From positions 1,081,192 through 1,145,191 of the forward strand of contig JAHBVT010000001.1 of assembly GCA_019637355.1 (NCBI GenBank): a stretch of DNA of 64,000 nucleotides. The letters are read 5' to 3'. Origin of the DNA: Gemmatimonadaceae bacterium (GTDB taxonomy: Bacteria > Gemmatimonadota > Gemmatimonadetes > Gemmatimonadales > Gemmatimonadaceae). Shown here piece by piece: positions 27,407-37,401 of the stretch (its first letter is position 1; each line of letters starts with the position of its first letter). Made by a program: the position numbers and the translations under genes. The notes beneath the pieces are model-generated. The model was not told the DNA's origin. It saw nothing but the letters and a program-made list of their open reading frames with translations, and made no database searches.

Positions 27407-28686
27407 TGCGCCTGTTCCGACTGTTCGCCTCCGCCGCGGCGTTGCTCTGCTGCATCGTCCCCCACGCCGAGGCGCAGGAGCAGGGTGTGCGCATTGGCCT
27501 GACTTACAACGCGGGGACGCGTCCGGGGCTGTACATCCTGCCGCTGCAGGGCGCCTTCGGGGACTCGGTCCGGAGCATCCTCGCGCGGGATCTTGACTAC
27601 GGCGATCGCATCTCGGTGATCGCGCCGGATTCGGGGGCGCCGGTGACGGGCGCGCTGAACTATCCGCTGTTCGCGCGGCTCGGCGCGGCGGCCGTCCTGC
27701 GCCTGCAGCAGACGATGGGCGGGGCCTGGAACGTAGAACTGCACGAAGTGGGCGCCTCGCGCATCCTGCATCGCAGCGAGGCGCGCTTCGCCGCCGACCC
27801 GCTGTCGCCGGCGTGGCGGATGGCGGTGCACGCCCTCAGTGACCAGATCGAGGAGTGGGTGACCGGGGTGCGCGGCGTCGCGGCCACGCGGATCCTGTTC
27901 AATCGCGCCGAGGGGCTGTGGATCGTGGACTCGGACGGCGCCAACGCACATCCCGTCGCGGGCGTGAGCAGCGCGTTGAGCCCGGCGTGGCACCCGAACG
28001 GCCGCACCGTCGCGTACCAGACGTACGAAGAGGACGGGTCGCACGTCTACGTGCGGGAGCTCAGCGGCGGGACGCCGCGACGTGTCTCGTTCGCAGTCGG
28101 TGTCAACATCACACCCGCCTTTTCGCCGGACGGCAAGAGCGTGGTCTTCTCGCACGGCAGCGATGCGACGGACCTGTGGCGCGTGGAACTCGCGGGCGGA
28201 GAAGGCCCGGTGCGCGTGACGGTCGGGCGCGGCTCGGAGAACCTCTCGCCGAGCTTCTCGCCGGATGGCCGACGTATCGCGTTCGCGACTGGGCGACTGG
28301 GGCGTCCGGAGATATATATTACGGACGCCGACGGGACGAATCCGCAGTGGCTTACGACCACGGGGTTCGGCGATCAGTCGTATCGGGCGGATCCGGCGTG
28401 GTCGCCCGACGGCCGCAGCGTGGCGTTCCAGACGCAGATCGAGGGGCGCTTCCAGGTGGCGACGATCAATTTGCGGGACCGCAGTGTAAAGCAGCATACG
28501 ATCGAGGGGGCGAACGAGCAGCCGTCGTGGGCGCCGGACGGCCGGCATCTCGTGTTCACCTCCACCCGTGGGGGCTCACGGCAGCTGTGGGTCCTCGATA
28601 CCGAGTCCGGCCGGATGCGTCAACTGACGCAGGGCAGCCCCGCCCGGATGGGGGCTTGGTCGCCCCGCCTGGATGGGACGCAATAA
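27403..28686 (+). CDS. tolB: Periplasmic beta-propeller protein TolB
   Basis: Periplasmic partner of Pal. The 427-residue precursor has a signal peptide (1-25, ending HAEAQ), an N-terminal TolB domain (YILPLQGAFGDSVRSILARDLDY), and a six-bladed propeller of WD40-like TolB repeats (LSPAWHPNGRTVAYQT, FSPDGKSVVFS, FSPDGRRIAFAT, WSPDGRSVAFQ, WAPDGRHLVFTSTRGG). The start overlaps the tolA stop. pal begins 87 bases later with its own Shine-Dalgarno sequence. Confidence 0.95.
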   Translation: MMRLFRLFASAAALLCCIVPHAEAQEQGVRIGLTYNAGTRPGLYILPLQGAFGDSVRSILARDLDYGDRISVIAPDSGAPVTGALNYPLFARLGAAAVLRLQQTMGGAWNVELHEVGASRILHRSEARFAADPLSPAWRMAVHALSDQIEEWVTGVRGVAATRILFNRAEGLWIVDSDGANAHPVAGVSSALSPAWHPNGRTVAYQTYEEDGSHVYVRELSGGTPRRVSFAVGVNITPAFSPDGKSVVFSHGSDATDLWRVELAGGEGPVRVTVGRGSENLSPSFSPDGRRIAFATGRLGRPEIYITDADGTNPQWLTTTGFGDQSYRADPAWSPDGRSVAFQTQIEGRFQVATINLRDRSVKQHTIEGANEQPSWAPDGRHLVFTSTRGGSRQLWVLDTESGRMRQLTQGSPARMGAWSPRLDGTQ

Positions 28687-28773
28687 GGGGCTCAATCGTC
28701 TGTGCCGTAGTGTGACCCATCACGACTTCGATGCAGTCCGTTTCGCAGTTCTGACTTCCTTCACGAGGTACCT

Positions 28774-29400
28774 ATGAACGCTCGTCTTCCGATGCTCGCA
28801 GCCCTGGCGACGACTGTCGTCGTCCTTTCGGCCTGCCCCTCGCCGCCGCCCCCGCCGCCGCCGGCGCCGGTCGTGAACCAGGACTCCATCGACGCCGCGA
28901 ACCGTCGCGCCGCCGAGGAAGCCGAGCGCGCCCGCCGCGAGGCCGAGGAGCGTGCCCGTCGTGAGGCCGAGGAGCGTGCCCGCCGCGAGGCCGAGGAGCG
29001 CGCCGCCCGTGAGCGCGCCGCTGCCCTGGCCGCCGCCCGTGCCGCCTTCGCCACCGCGATCTACTTCGACTACGATCGTGCCGAGCTGAAGCCCGAAGCC
29101 CGCGCCACGCTGGACGCCAAGCTCCCGCTGCTGCGCGCCAACAGCCAGGTCCGCATCCGCATCGCCGGCCACACCGACGAGCGCGGCTCTGACGCCTACA
29201 ACATCGCCCTCGGCCAGCGTCGTGCGGCCGCCGCGAAGGCGTACCTCGTGGCCAACGGCATCGCCGCCGACCGCATCGACGTGGTCTCGTTCGGCGAAGA
29301 CCGCCCGGCCGCGATGGGCAGCAACGAAGCCGCGTGGGCCCAGAACCGTCGCGATGAGTTCGAGATCATCGTGGGTGGGGAGTCGCTGCGTCTCCCGTGA
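28774..29400 (+). CDS. pal: Peptidoglycan-associated lipoprotein Pal
   Basis: Outer-membrane lipoprotein that grips peptidoglycan through an OmpA-like domain. The 208-residue precursor has lipobox LSAC (Cys21), a run of nine prolines within residues 22-32, a charged helix of three exact RREAEERA octapeptides (residues 54-77), and the OmpA/Pal domain from about 92 (AIYFDYDRAELKPEA, IAGHTDERGSDAYNIALGQRRA). The charged helix, encoded by a 24-base tandem repeat at 28933-29004, makes the tether longer than in E. coli Pal. GAGG at 28765-28768 serves as Shine-Dalgarno sequence. Confidence 0.96.
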   Translation: MNARLPMLAALATTVVVLSACPSPPPPPPPAPVVNQDSIDAANRRAAEEAERARREAEERARREAEERARREAEERAARERAAALAAARAAFATAIYFDYDRAELKPEARATLDAKLPLLRANSQVRIRIAGHTDERGSDAYNIALGQRRAAAAKAYLVANGIAADRIDVVSFGEDRPAAMGSNEAAWAQNRRDEFEIIVGGESLRLP

Positions 29401-30239
29401 TCGGGATACGGATCCTCCGTCTCGCGCTCGCGCCGGCCGTCATCCTGACGGCCGGCGCGTGCTTCGCGACCCGGAACGACGTTCGGATCCTGCAGGCCAA
29501 CCTGTTGGACCACCGGATGGAACGACTGGCTGCCGACTCGGCGGCCACCGAGATGCTGGAACAGGTGCGCGAGGACTTGGCGCGCATCACGCGTGTACTC
29601 GCCCTGCTGGCCGATAGCGCCGATGCCCACAGCGCGTCGCTGAACCGGTTGCGGAACGACACCCGCGAGGACCTCCGGGCCATCCGGCAGCAGTTGATCA
29701 TGATTCAGGAGCTCACCGGCCAGAGCCAGCGGCGCATCCAGGAGCTGCGTGCCGAGATGGAGGCGCGGCAGGCCGAGCTCACCCCGCCGCCGGCGACGAC
29801 GCCTCCGGCGGACGGCACGCCGGGAACCCCGGGGACTGCGGCGGCTCCGGCGGCGCCACCGACCCCGGGCCCGGCCCAGCTCTACCAGATGGGGCAGGAC
29901 CAACTCCGGCGCGGCAGCGTCAGCTCCGCGCGGGCCGTGTACCAGCAGTTGCTCGACCGGTACCCGACCTCCGACCTGGCGCCGGCGGCGCTGTATGGCG
30001 TGGCGGAGACCTGGTCCGACGAAGGGAACGGGAGCGCCGCTGACTCGGTATACGCATTGGTGGTGGAGCGGTACCCAGAGTCCGAGCAGGCACCCAACGC
30101 GCTGTACAAGCGTGCCAGCGCCGCCCGCAGCATCGGGCAGACTGAACGGGCGATGACGCTGTACCGGCAGATCGTGGCGGACTATCCCCGTTCCGACGCC
30201 GCCTTGCTCGCGCAGGAGTATCTGCGCGGCCGTCCGTAA
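29397..30239 (+). CDS. cpoB: Cell-division coordinator CpoB/YbgF-like lipoprotein
   Basis: Tol-associated periplasmic protein. The 280-residue precursor has lipobox LTAGAC (Cys22, a difference from soluble E. coli CpoB), a coiled coil at about 30-125, a Pro/Ala/Thr linker at 127-160, and a C-terminal TPR domain (QLYQMGQDQLRRGSVSSARA, QQLLDRYPTSDLAPAALYGVAE, ERYPESEQAPNALYK, QIVADYPRSDAALLAQEYL). GTG 29397 overlaps the pal stop. Gene order tolB-pal-cpoB is conserved in many diderms. Confidence 0.9.
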   Translation: MIGIRILRLALAPAVILTAGACFATRNDVRILQANLLDHRMERLAADSAATEMLEQVREDLARITRVLALLADSADAHSASLNRLRNDTREDLRAIRQQLIMIQELTGQSQRRIQELRAEMEARQAELTPPPATTPPADGTPGTPGTAAAPAAPPTPGPAQLYQMGQDQLRRGSVSSARAVYQQLLDRYPTSDLAPAALYGVAETWSDEGNGSAADSVYALVVERYPESEQAPNALYKRASAARSIGQTERAMTLYRQIVADYPRSDAALLAQEYLRGRP

Positions 30240-30273
30240 GCAGGGGCCGGCACCGCCGGTCCCGGAGCCCGCA

Positions 30274-31059
30274 ATGAGCAAGCAGGCCCCTTCGGGGGAA
30301 ATGCCCTTCCTCGACCACCTCGAAGAGCTGCGTGTGCGGCTCTTCTGGAGCCTGGGCACGCTCGTGGTCTGTATGATGATCGCCTTCGCCTTGGTGTGGC
30401 AGTACGACATCGTCGGCATCGTCTCGGCGCCGATCAAGCCGTACCTCCCGGGCGGCAAGCTCATCTTCACGCATCCGGCGGACCCCATCGCCATCGTGCT
30501 CAAGGTGGCCTTCGGGTTGGGGTTGGCTGCGGCGTCCCCGATGATCGTCTACCAGATCTGGGCCTTCCTCTCGCCAGCCTTGCATCAGCACGAGAAGCGC
30601 ATCGTCATCCCCGTGCTGATCGGCGCCTTCGTGCTCTTCCTGCTCGGCGTGGGGCTGGCCGTGCGGTTCGCGATGCCGGCGATGTTCGACGTGCTCTTCA
30701 GCTTCCAGAGCGCCTCACTCGAGCAGATGATCTCGGCGCGGGAATATGTGGGCTTCGCCGTGACGCTCTGTTTGGCGTTTGGCGGCACCTTCCAGTTGCC
30801 GATCGTCATCCTGGCGTTGACGGCGATGGGGCTGACCAACCCGCGCGCGCTTGGCCGGTACCGGCGGCACGCCGCCGTGGGCAGCTTCGTGGTGGCGTCG
30901 GTAATCACGCCCGGCGACCTGCTGGTGATGACGTTTATGCTCGGCGTGCCGCTGTATCTGCTGTACGAGGTGAGCATCGTGCTGAGCTGGTTCGTGCACC
31001 GGGCACGGGAGAAGCGGGTGCGCGCGGCGGCCGGCGACATCGGCAAGGCGGCGGCGTGA
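30274..31059 (+). CDS. tatC: Twin-arginine translocase subunit TatC
   Basis: Polytopic receptor of the Tat export pathway for folded proteins. The 261-residue protein begins with the diagnostic MPFLDHLEELRVRLFWSL segment, has six predicted helices, and includes FLSPALHQHEKR and the FGGTFQLPIVILAL helix. Its stop shares a base with the lptD start. The partner tatA is at 44016, far from it, so the Tat system is split between two loci. Confidence 0.95.
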   Translation: MSKQAPSGEMPFLDHLEELRVRLFWSLGTLVVCMMIAFALVWQYDIVGIVSAPIKPYLPGGKLIFTHPADPIAIVLKVAFGLGLAAASPMIVYQIWAFLSPALHQHEKRIVIPVLIGAFVLFLLGVGLAVRFAMPAMFDVLFSFQSASLEQMISAREYVGFAVTLCLAFGGTFQLPIVILALTAMGLTNPRALGRYRRHAAVGSFVVASVITPGDLLVMTFMLGVPLYLLYEVSIVLSWFVHRAREKRVRAAAGDIGKAAA

Positions 31060-34000
31060 TGCGGCAGCCGTGGCGATGGCTCGCCGCGGCACTGCTGTGC
31101 CTGGCACCCGCACTCGCGGACGCGCAGGCGCCCGGGACGCCTCGGCGCCCGCCGCCGACGGAACGCCCGCAGGTCCGCGAGCAACCGGCGCAGCGCGCCC
31201 AAGATGCGCAGGGCCGTGCCCTAGGTGATACGACCCGCCGGGCAGCCGGCGACAGCGCGCGGGCCGAGAAGCCTCTGATTGCCTGGATCCCCGACGACTC
31301 GATGATGGTCGCGCTGCTCCGGCGGCAGGGCTACCGCGTGGTGCGCTTCCAGGCAGATACCGTCGGCTTCGTGGCCGAGTCTCGTACGATGACCTTGGCG
31401 ACCTCAGACTCCAGCAAGGCGGGCGTGGAGCGCGACGCCACGATGCTGGTGGCACGCCGCATCATCTACAACGACTCGACCAAGATGATGCTGGCCCGGG
31501 GAGACACCATCGTGATGCGCGATCCGGCGCGCGGCGAGGACGTGATCGGCCTGCAGGAGATGAGCTACGACGTGGAGCGCCGCGAAGGGCGCACGCGCGA
31601 CCTCTCCACCGTGGCCTCCTCCGGCGCCGATTGGCGTGTGATGGCCCACCGCGCGACCTTCGCCACCGATACCGCCAGCGAGCGCAACACGCTCTACGGC
31701 CGCGACGGCATCATCACCTCCTGCTTGGACTCGCTGCCGCACTATCACTTCCAGGCCCGCGAACTCAAGCGCGTGAGCAACAGCGTGATCGTCGCGCGCC
31801 CGGCCATTCTCTACGTGCAGGACGTCCCGGTGATGTGGCTGCCGTTCATCTTCCAGGACATCCGTACGGGACGGCGCTCGGGCATCTTGACGCCCCGCGT
31901 CGGCGTTTCCGAAGTGGTGCGCAACTCGCCGACGTACCGACGCACGGTGGAGGATTTCGGCTACTACTTCGCGATCAGCGACTATATGGACGCGACGGTG
32001 CGGATGGACTGGCGCTCCAGCGCCCGCGCGACCGAGGGCGACCCGGGTTGGCTGGGCGTCGAGGCTGGATTCAATTACCGCTGGCTCGACCGCTTCCTTT
32101 CGGGCGGCGTCGGCGTGTCGCAGCGCTCGCTGTCCTCCGGGAACCGCAACACCGCGGTGAGCTGGTCGCATCAGCAGGAGTTCTCGTCGCGCACGCGCTT
32201 CACCGCCAATCTCAATTACGTCACCAGCACGACGATCCAGCGGCAGACGACGCTCAACCCTGCCGTCGCGTTGGCCACGATCGCGTCGCAGGCGAATCTC
32301 GTGCGGCAGCAGGGACCGTTCACGATCAACCTCGGCGGCACGCAGCGGCAGTACCCGGGCCGTGCGCAGATCGACCGTTCCTTCCCCTCGCTCAACGTGG
32401 CCTCGCGTCCGCTGACCGTTGGGGAGTGGCTGGTGGTCACGCCCACCCTCGCCTTCAGCGGCAACGACCAGCTCAACCTCGATGCCGTGGGCGACTTCTC
32501 CTGGCGCTATGTCCAGACGCCCGGCGGCCTCGACTCCACGCGCCTGCGCCGCAACTCCGGCACGCGCAGCGTCAGCCTCGGCTTGCCGTTCAAGGTCTGG
32601 GACTTCCAGGTCGCGGCCGATGTGCGGGCCAACGAGGTCGCCAACGACTTCCCCGAAATCAAGACCGTGCCGGACCCGATGAACCCGGGGCAGTTCATCG
32701 ACCGCGTGTACGCCCGTACCTACCTGACCACTGCGGACTTCAACCTGAACGCCCAACTGCCGCAGTTCTTCAAGGGGAGCTGGAACCTCGCGCCGCAGGT
32801 CTCGCTGTCGAACGTGGACCCGGTGGGCAGCTTCGTGCGCTCCGAGCGCACGAACGGCGCCTGGGTCTCACAGAGCAAGCGCTTCAACTACGGCGCGGGC
32901 GTGTCGCCGACGTTCTTCGCGCTGGCGCCGGGCTTCGGGCGCGTGCAGCGCTTCCGCCACGCCGTCACGCCCACCTTCGGCTGGTCCTACTCGCCGGCGA
33001 TGGCGGTGAACCCCGAGTTCCTCGCCGCGCTGGGCAAGTCGCCGCAAGGCTACCTCGGCGGCCTCACGCAGAACCGCTTGACCCTCGGCATCAACACCAA
33101 CCTCGAGGCCAAGCTCCGCGCCCCGGACGACACCACGGATGCGGGGCAGAAGGTCCGCGTCGCCTCGCTGCAGTTCACGCCGCTGGTCTATGACTTCGAG
33201 CTCGCGCGCGTGACGGGACGGCCCGGCCTCGCCACCGACCGCTTCGGCTACACCTTCCGCTCGGACCTGCTCCCGGGCTTCGACCTCGGCGTGGACTACT
33301 CGCTGTTCCTCGGCTCGGTGCTCAGCGACACGGCCGAGTTCAAGCCGTACCGCGAGGCAGTGCGTTTCGGCTTCGAGCTCAACGGACAGTCGGCGATCGT
33401 GCGCGGCATCTCGCGGCTGTTCGGCGGAGTCGGCGAAGCGCCCGTGGATGATGCTGGCGAGGACCGCCCGGCCGGACGCAGCGCCGACGCGCTCGGCGGC
33501 GGTATCGTGTCGTCGGCGGACCCGCAGCAGCAGGGGCTGGGGGCCGTCGCGGGCTCGCGTACCCGCAGCCCGATCCAGGCGATCGACACCAAGGGCTTCC
33601 GCGCCAACTTCTCGGTGAGCCAGCAACGCACGCGCCCGCCCCGTGGTGGCCGCGTCCTCGATTTCGACCCCGCGCGCGAGTGCCAGAGCTTCATCGGCCT
33701 GCCCATCTACGAGTTCTGCCTGGCGCAGGCCGAGCTGGGTCGCCCGACCGATCCAAACCAGAACCGCGGCACCGAGGGCGGCACTGCAATCCGGTACCCG
33801 CCGCGTACGAACATCGCGCTGCAGACCTCGTTCAACCTCACGCCCAAGTGGGCGGCGGCCTGGAGCACCAGCTACGACGTGGAGCGCGGCGACTTCGCCA
33901 ATCAGACCGTCACGCTGCAGCGCGAGCTGCACGACTGGCGCGCGGTGTTCGGCTTCAACCGGATTCCCACCGGCGCGTTCTCGTTTACGTTCTTCATCTC

Positions 34001-34079
34001 GCTCAAGGCGCAGCCGGAGATCAAGCTGCCCTACGAGAGCCGGTCGTTCCGCGCCCCGCCGAGCGGGTCGCTGCGCTGA
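31059..34079 (+). CDS. lptD: LPS-assembly protein LptD-like outer-membrane barrel
   Basis: Large exported protein (1006 residues) of the LptD/OstA group, which inserts lipopolysaccharide into the outer leaflet. It has a signal peptide (1-23), a Pro/Arg/Ala-rich segment, and an OstA-like beta-jellyroll at about 100-260 (DTIVMRDPARGEDVIGLQEMSYD). LYGRDGIITSCLDSLPHYHF with the conserved Cys follows, then VPVMWLPFIFQDIRTGRRSGILTPR, the entry to the barrel, and about 700 residues of alternating strands. It is longer than E. coli LptD (about 784). The start overlaps the tatC stop by one base. Confidence 0.88.
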   Translation: MRQPWRWLAAALLCLAPALADAQAPGTPRRPPPTERPQVREQPAQRAQDAQGRALGDTTRRAAGDSARAEKPLIAWIPDDSMMVALLRRQGYRVVRFQADTVGFVAESRTMTLATSDSSKAGVERDATMLVARRIIYNDSTKMMLARGDTIVMRDPARGEDVIGLQEMSYDVERREGRTRDLSTVASSGADWRVMAHRATFATDTASERNTLYGRDGIITSCLDSLPHYHFQARELKRVSNSVIVARPAILYVQDVPVMWLPFIFQDIRTGRRSGILTPRVGVSEVVRNSPTYRRTVEDFGYYFAISDYMDATVRMDWRSSARATEGDPGWLGVEAGFNYRWLDRFLSGGVGVSQRSLSSGNRNTAVSWSHQQEFSSRTRFTANLNYVTSTTIQRQTTLNPAVALATIASQANLVRQQGPFTINLGGTQRQYPGRAQIDRSFPSLNVASRPLTVGEWLVVTPTLAFSGNDQLNLDAVGDFSWRYVQTPGGLDSTRLRRNSGTRSVSLGLPFKVWDFQVAADVRANEVANDFPEIKTVPDPMNPGQFIDRVYARTYLTTADFNLNAQLPQFFKGSWNLAPQVSLSNVDPVGSFVRSERTNGAWVSQSKRFNYGAGVSPTFFALAPGFGRVQRFRHAVTPTFGWSYSPAMAVNPEFLAALGKSPQGYLGGLTQNRLTLGINTNLEAKLRAPDDTTDAGQKVRVASLQFTPLVYDFELARVTGRPGLATDRFGYTFRSDLLPGFDLGVDYSLFLGSVLSDTAEFKPYREAVRFGFELNGQSAIVRGISRLFGGVGEAPVDDAGEDRPAGRSADALGGGIVSSADPQQQGLGAVAGSRTRSPIQAIDTKGFRANFSVSQQRTRPPRGGRVLDFDPARECQSFIGLPIYEFCLAQAELGRPTDPNQNRGTEGGTAIRYPPRTNIALQTSFNLTPKWAAAWSTSYDVERGDFANQTVTLQRELHDWRAVFGFNRIPTGAFSFTFFISLKAQPEIKLPYESRSFRAPPSGSLR

Positions 34080-34116
34080 ACGGCCCCAGCCGTCCTCCCC
34101 TCGTTCCCACCGTCCG

Positions 34117-35619
34117 ATGAGCGCCCCCCTCCAGCTCGATGGCCATTCCCTGAGCATCGCCCACGTCGCCGCCGTGGCAGACGGTTACCGCGCGGTGCAG
34201 TTGGCGCCCGAGGCGTCTGCGCGGATGCAGCGCAGCCGCGGCATCGTCGAGGGCCTGGCCTCCGCCGGCGCCGCGGTGTACGGCGTAACCACCGGCTTCG
34301 GCAAGCTGAGCGACATCGCGATCCCGCCCGACCAACTCGCGCAACTGCAGGTGAACCTCATCCGCTCGCACGCGGCCGGCGTGGGGCCGCGCCTGCCAGA
34401 GCGTGAGGTGCGCGCGATGATGCTGCTGCGCGCCAACTGTCTCGCCAAGGGCTTCAGCGGCGCGCGGGCGGAGCTCGTGGAACTGCTCTGCGCGATGCTC
34501 AATGCGAGGCTGTGGCCCGACGTGCCGGAGCAGGGCAGCGTGGGGGCCAGCGGCGATCTCGCGCCGCTCGCGCACCTGGCGTTGGCGCTGGTGGGCGAAG
34601 GCACATTGCGTCACCCGCAGGGGCAGGGCCCGGCGGCGGAGGTGCTGCGCGCCCACGGGCTGAGCCCCGTGGCGCTGGGGCCGAAGGAGGGACTCGCACT
34701 GATCAATGGCACCCAGGCGCATACCGCGGTCGCGGCCTTGGCGCTGGTGGAGGCGCGACGCTGCTGGGACGCCGCGCACGCCGCCGGGGCGACCACGCTG
34801 GAGGCGCTGCTCGGCACGCCGGTGGCCTTCGACCCGCGCATCCACGACGCGCGCGGGCAGCGTGGCCAGCAACTGAGCGCCGCGCGCTTCCGAGAGCTCC
34901 TCGCCGACAGCGAGATCCGCGAGTCGCATCGCCGCGACGATCCGCGCGTGCAGGACGCCTACGGCCTGCGCTGTATGCCGCAAGTGCACGGCCCGGTGCT
35001 GCAGGCCATCGAGTTCGCCGAGTCGCTGGTGACGCCGGAGCTGAACGCGGCGACGGACAACCCGCTGGTGTTCGACGACGGCACGATGCTCAGCGGTGGC
35101 AACTTCCACGGCCAGGCCGCGGCGATGGCGCTCGACGTGTTGGCCATCGCGATGACCAACCTCGCCGTGATGAGCGAGCGGCGCAGCGACCGCCTCACGC
35201 ATCCCGACCTCAACGAAGGCCTGCCGCCCTTCCTCACGCCGACGGCGGGCGTGAGCTCGGGCTTTATGATGGCGCAGGTGACCGCCGCCGCACTCACCAG
35301 CGAGTGCAAGGTGCTCGCGCACCCCGCCAGCGTGGACACCATTCCGACGGACGGCAGCAAGGAAGACGTGGTGCCGATGGCGATGGGGGCCGCGCTCAAG
35401 CTGCGCCGCATCCTGCACAACCTGCGGCACGTGCTCGCGGTGGAGCTGATGTGCGCGGCGCAGGGACTGGAGTTTCGCCGTCCGCTGAAGGCCGGGGTGG
35501 GTGTGGAGCGCACGTATGCGGCGGTGCGCGCGCGGGTGCCGGCGCTTGCCGAGGACCGCGTGCTGGGGCCAGACATTGAGTCGCTAGCGGTTGGCGTCGC
35601 ACTCGGGGAGTTTGTGTAG
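34117..35619 (+). CDS. hutH: Histidine ammonia-lyase
   Basis: First step of histidine breakdown, giving trans-urocanate and ammonia. The 500-residue protein contains the self-forming MIO cofactor triad Ala144-Ser145-Gly146 in GSVGASGDLAPLAH, plus YGVTTGFGKLSD, NGTQAHTAV and the C-terminal TNLAVMSERRSDRLTHPDLN and FMMAQVTAAALTSECK regions. ATG 34117 follows lptD by 37 bases of C-rich leader and is chosen because upstream in-frame sequence lies within lptD. It may be co-transcribed with the envelope unit. Confidence 0.96.
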   Translation: MSAPLQLDGHSLSIAHVAAVADGYRAVQLAPEASARMQRSRGIVEGLASAGAAVYGVTTGFGKLSDIAIPPDQLAQLQVNLIRSHAAGVGPRLPEREVRAMMLLRANCLAKGFSGARAELVELLCAMLNARLWPDVPEQGSVGASGDLAPLAHLALALVGEGTLRHPQGQGPAAEVLRAHGLSPVALGPKEGLALINGTQAHTAVAALALVEARRCWDAAHAAGATTLEALLGTPVAFDPRIHDARGQRGQQLSAARFRELLADSEIRESHRRDDPRVQDAYGLRCMPQVHGPVLQAIEFAESLVTPELNAATDNPLVFDDGTMLSGGNFHGQAAAMALDVLAIAMTNLAVMSERRSDRLTHPDLNEGLPPFLTPTAGVSSGFMMAQVTAAALTSECKVLAHPASVDTIPTDGSKEDVVPMAMGAALKLRRILHNLRHVLAVELMCAAQGLEFRRPLKAGVGVERTYAAVRARVPALAEDRVLGPDIESLAVGVALGEFV

Positions 35620-35620
35620 G

Positions 35621-35747
35621 GACGGATGACTGATGACGGATGACGGATGACGGAGGCTGCGAGGGGTGAGGCACGCTAACTTTCGTGCTTCACCCCTTTC
35701 GTCGTCCGTCCTTCGTCCTTCGTCCTCCGTCGTCCGTCATCCGTCCT
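35621..35747. repeat. Family B repeat, facing arms around a hairpin
   Basis: The purine arm (35621-35655, GACGGATGACTGATGACGGA-type) begins two bases after the hutH stop, and the pyrimidine arm (35698-35745) ends just before the hutU ATG. Between them a 12-base stem (35663-35674 with 35685-35696, one mismatch) encloses a 10-base loop. Folded in RNA this is a long nested hairpin, a candidate terminator or attenuator between hutH and hutU. Confidence 0.85.
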
Positions 35748-37397
35748 ATGCCCCAACCCATTCGCTCCCCCCGCGGCTCCACGCTCTCCTGCAAAGGCTG
35801 GCAGCAAGAAGCCGCGCTCCGAATGCTGATGAACAACCTCGATCCCGAGGTCGCAGAGCGGCCGGAGGACTTGGTGGTCTACGGCGGGACCGGCAGGGCG
35901 GCCCGCGACTGGCCGTCGTTCCACGCCATCGTCAAGGCGCTGCGGGAGCTCGAGGCCGACGAAACCCTGCTCGTGCAGAGCGGCAAGCCGGTGGCGGTCT
36001 TCCGCACGCACACGACGGCGCCGCGCGTCCTCATCGCCAACAGCAACCTCGTCGGGCGCTTTGCCACCTGGGAGCACTTCCGCGAGCTGGAGCGGAAGGG
36101 CCTGATGATGTACGGCCAGATGACGGCGGGCTCGTGGATCTACATCGGCTCGCAGGGCATCGTGCAGGGCACCTACGAGACCTTCGGGGCGGTGGCGCGT
36201 AAACATTTCGGCGGCAGCCTGGCCGGGCGCTTCGTACTCACTGCGGGGCTCGGCGGAATGGGCGGTGCGCAGCCGCTGGCCGCCACGATGAACGATGCCG
36301 CGATCCTCGGCGTCGAGGTGGACCCCACGCGCATCCAGAAGCGCCTCGAGACGGGCTACTGCGACAAGATGACCACCGACCTCGACGAGGCGATGGGCTG
36401 GATCCGCGAGGCGCAGGCGGCCAAGCGCGGACTCAGCGTCGGGCTCGTCGGCAACGCCGCGGAGGTGCTGCCGCTGATGGTCGAGCGCGGCATCATCCCG
36501 GACGTCGTCACCGACCAGACCTCGGCACACGATATGCTCAACGGCTATGTGCCGCACGGAATGAGCCTAGCTGAGGCGGCGGCGCTGCGGACGCGCGACC
36601 CCGAGGAGTATGTGCGGCGATCGACGGCCAGCGCCGTCGCGCACGTGCAGGCGATGCGCGCGATGCAGGACAAGGGCGCCATCGCCTTCGACTACGGCAA
36701 TAACATCCGCACCGTCGCGTTGGACGCGGGGCTCGGCGACGCCTTCCGCATCCCGGGCTTCGTGCCCGAGTACATCCGGCCGCTGTTCTGCGAAGGGAAG
36801 GGGCCGTTCCGTTGGGCGGCGCTCTCCGGCGACCCCAAGGACATCGCGCGCACCGACGAGTTGGTGCTATCGATGTTCCCGCAGGACGCGCATCTCAAGC
36901 GCTGGATCACGATGGCGCGCGAGCGCATCCACTTCCAAGGCCTGCCGGCGCGCATCTGCTGGCTGGGGCAGGGCGACCGCGCCAAGTTCGGCGTGGCGCT
37001 CAACGATCTCGTGGCCAGTGGCGAGCTCAGCGCGCCGATTGCCATCGGTCGCGACCATCTCGATACCGGCTCCGTGGCCAGCCCCTTCCGCGAGACCGAG
37101 GCGATGCAGGACGGCAGCGACGCGGTGGCGGACTGGGCGATCCTCAACGCGATGCTCAACGTCGCCGGCGGTGCCAGTTGGGTGAGCTTCCATCACGGCG
37201 GCGGCGTGGGCATCGGCAACTCGCTGCACGCCGGGCAGGTGATGGTCGCCGACGGCACGCCCGAGATGCGGGTTCGGCTCGAGCGTGTGCTCACGAACGA
37301 CCCGGGCATCGGCGTCGCGCGCCACGCGGACGCGGGGTATGAGATCGCGATCGCTGCGGCGAAGCGGGCGGGGATCAAGTTGCCGATGATTGGCTAA
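35748..37397 (+). CDS. hutU: Urocanate hydratase
   Basis: Second step of histidine degradation: adds water to urocanate to give imidazolonepropionate, using NAD+ as a catalytic cofactor. The 549-residue protein begins [21 protein letters not shown] and has [14 protein letters not shown] [15 protein letters not shown]. The Rossmann motif is [14 protein letters not shown], and the strongly conserved stretch [12 protein letters not shown] appears as [12 protein letters not shown] with its cysteine. The ATG at 35748 is chosen because an in-frame upstream GTG would translate the repeat arm. Confidence 0.96.
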   Translation: MPQPIRSPRGSTLSCKGWQQEAALRMLMNNLDPEVAERPEDLVVYGGTGRAARDWPSFHAIVKALRELEADETLLVQSGKPVAVFRTHTTAPRVLIANSNLVGRFATWEHFRELERKGLMMYGQMTAGSWIYIGSQGIVQGTYETFGAVARKHFGGSLAGRFVLTAGLGGMGGAQPLAATMNDAAILGVEVDPTRIQKRLETGYCDKMTTDLDEAMGWIREAQAAKRGLSVGLVGNAAEVLPLMVERGIIPDVVTDQTSAHDMLNGYVPHGMSLAEAAALRTRDPEEYVRRSTASAVAHVQAMRAMQDKGAIAFDYGNNIRTVALDAGLGDAFRIPGFVPEYIRPLFCEGKGPFRWAALSGDPKDIARTDELVLSMFPQDAHLKRWITMARERIHFQGLPARICWLGQGDRAKFGVALNDLVASGELSAPIAIGRDHLDTGSVASPFRETEAMQDGSDAVADWAILNAMLNVAGGASWVSFHHGGGVGIGNSLHAGQVMVADGTPEMRVRLERVLTNDPGIGVARHADAGYEIAIAAAKRAGIKLPMIG

Positions 37398-37401
37398 CGG
37401 C

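Noticed and set aside
35677..35682. TAACTT as a hutU promoter
   Set aside because: It lies in the loop of the 35663-35696 hairpin and is not six bases before any plausible start; the match may be incidental.
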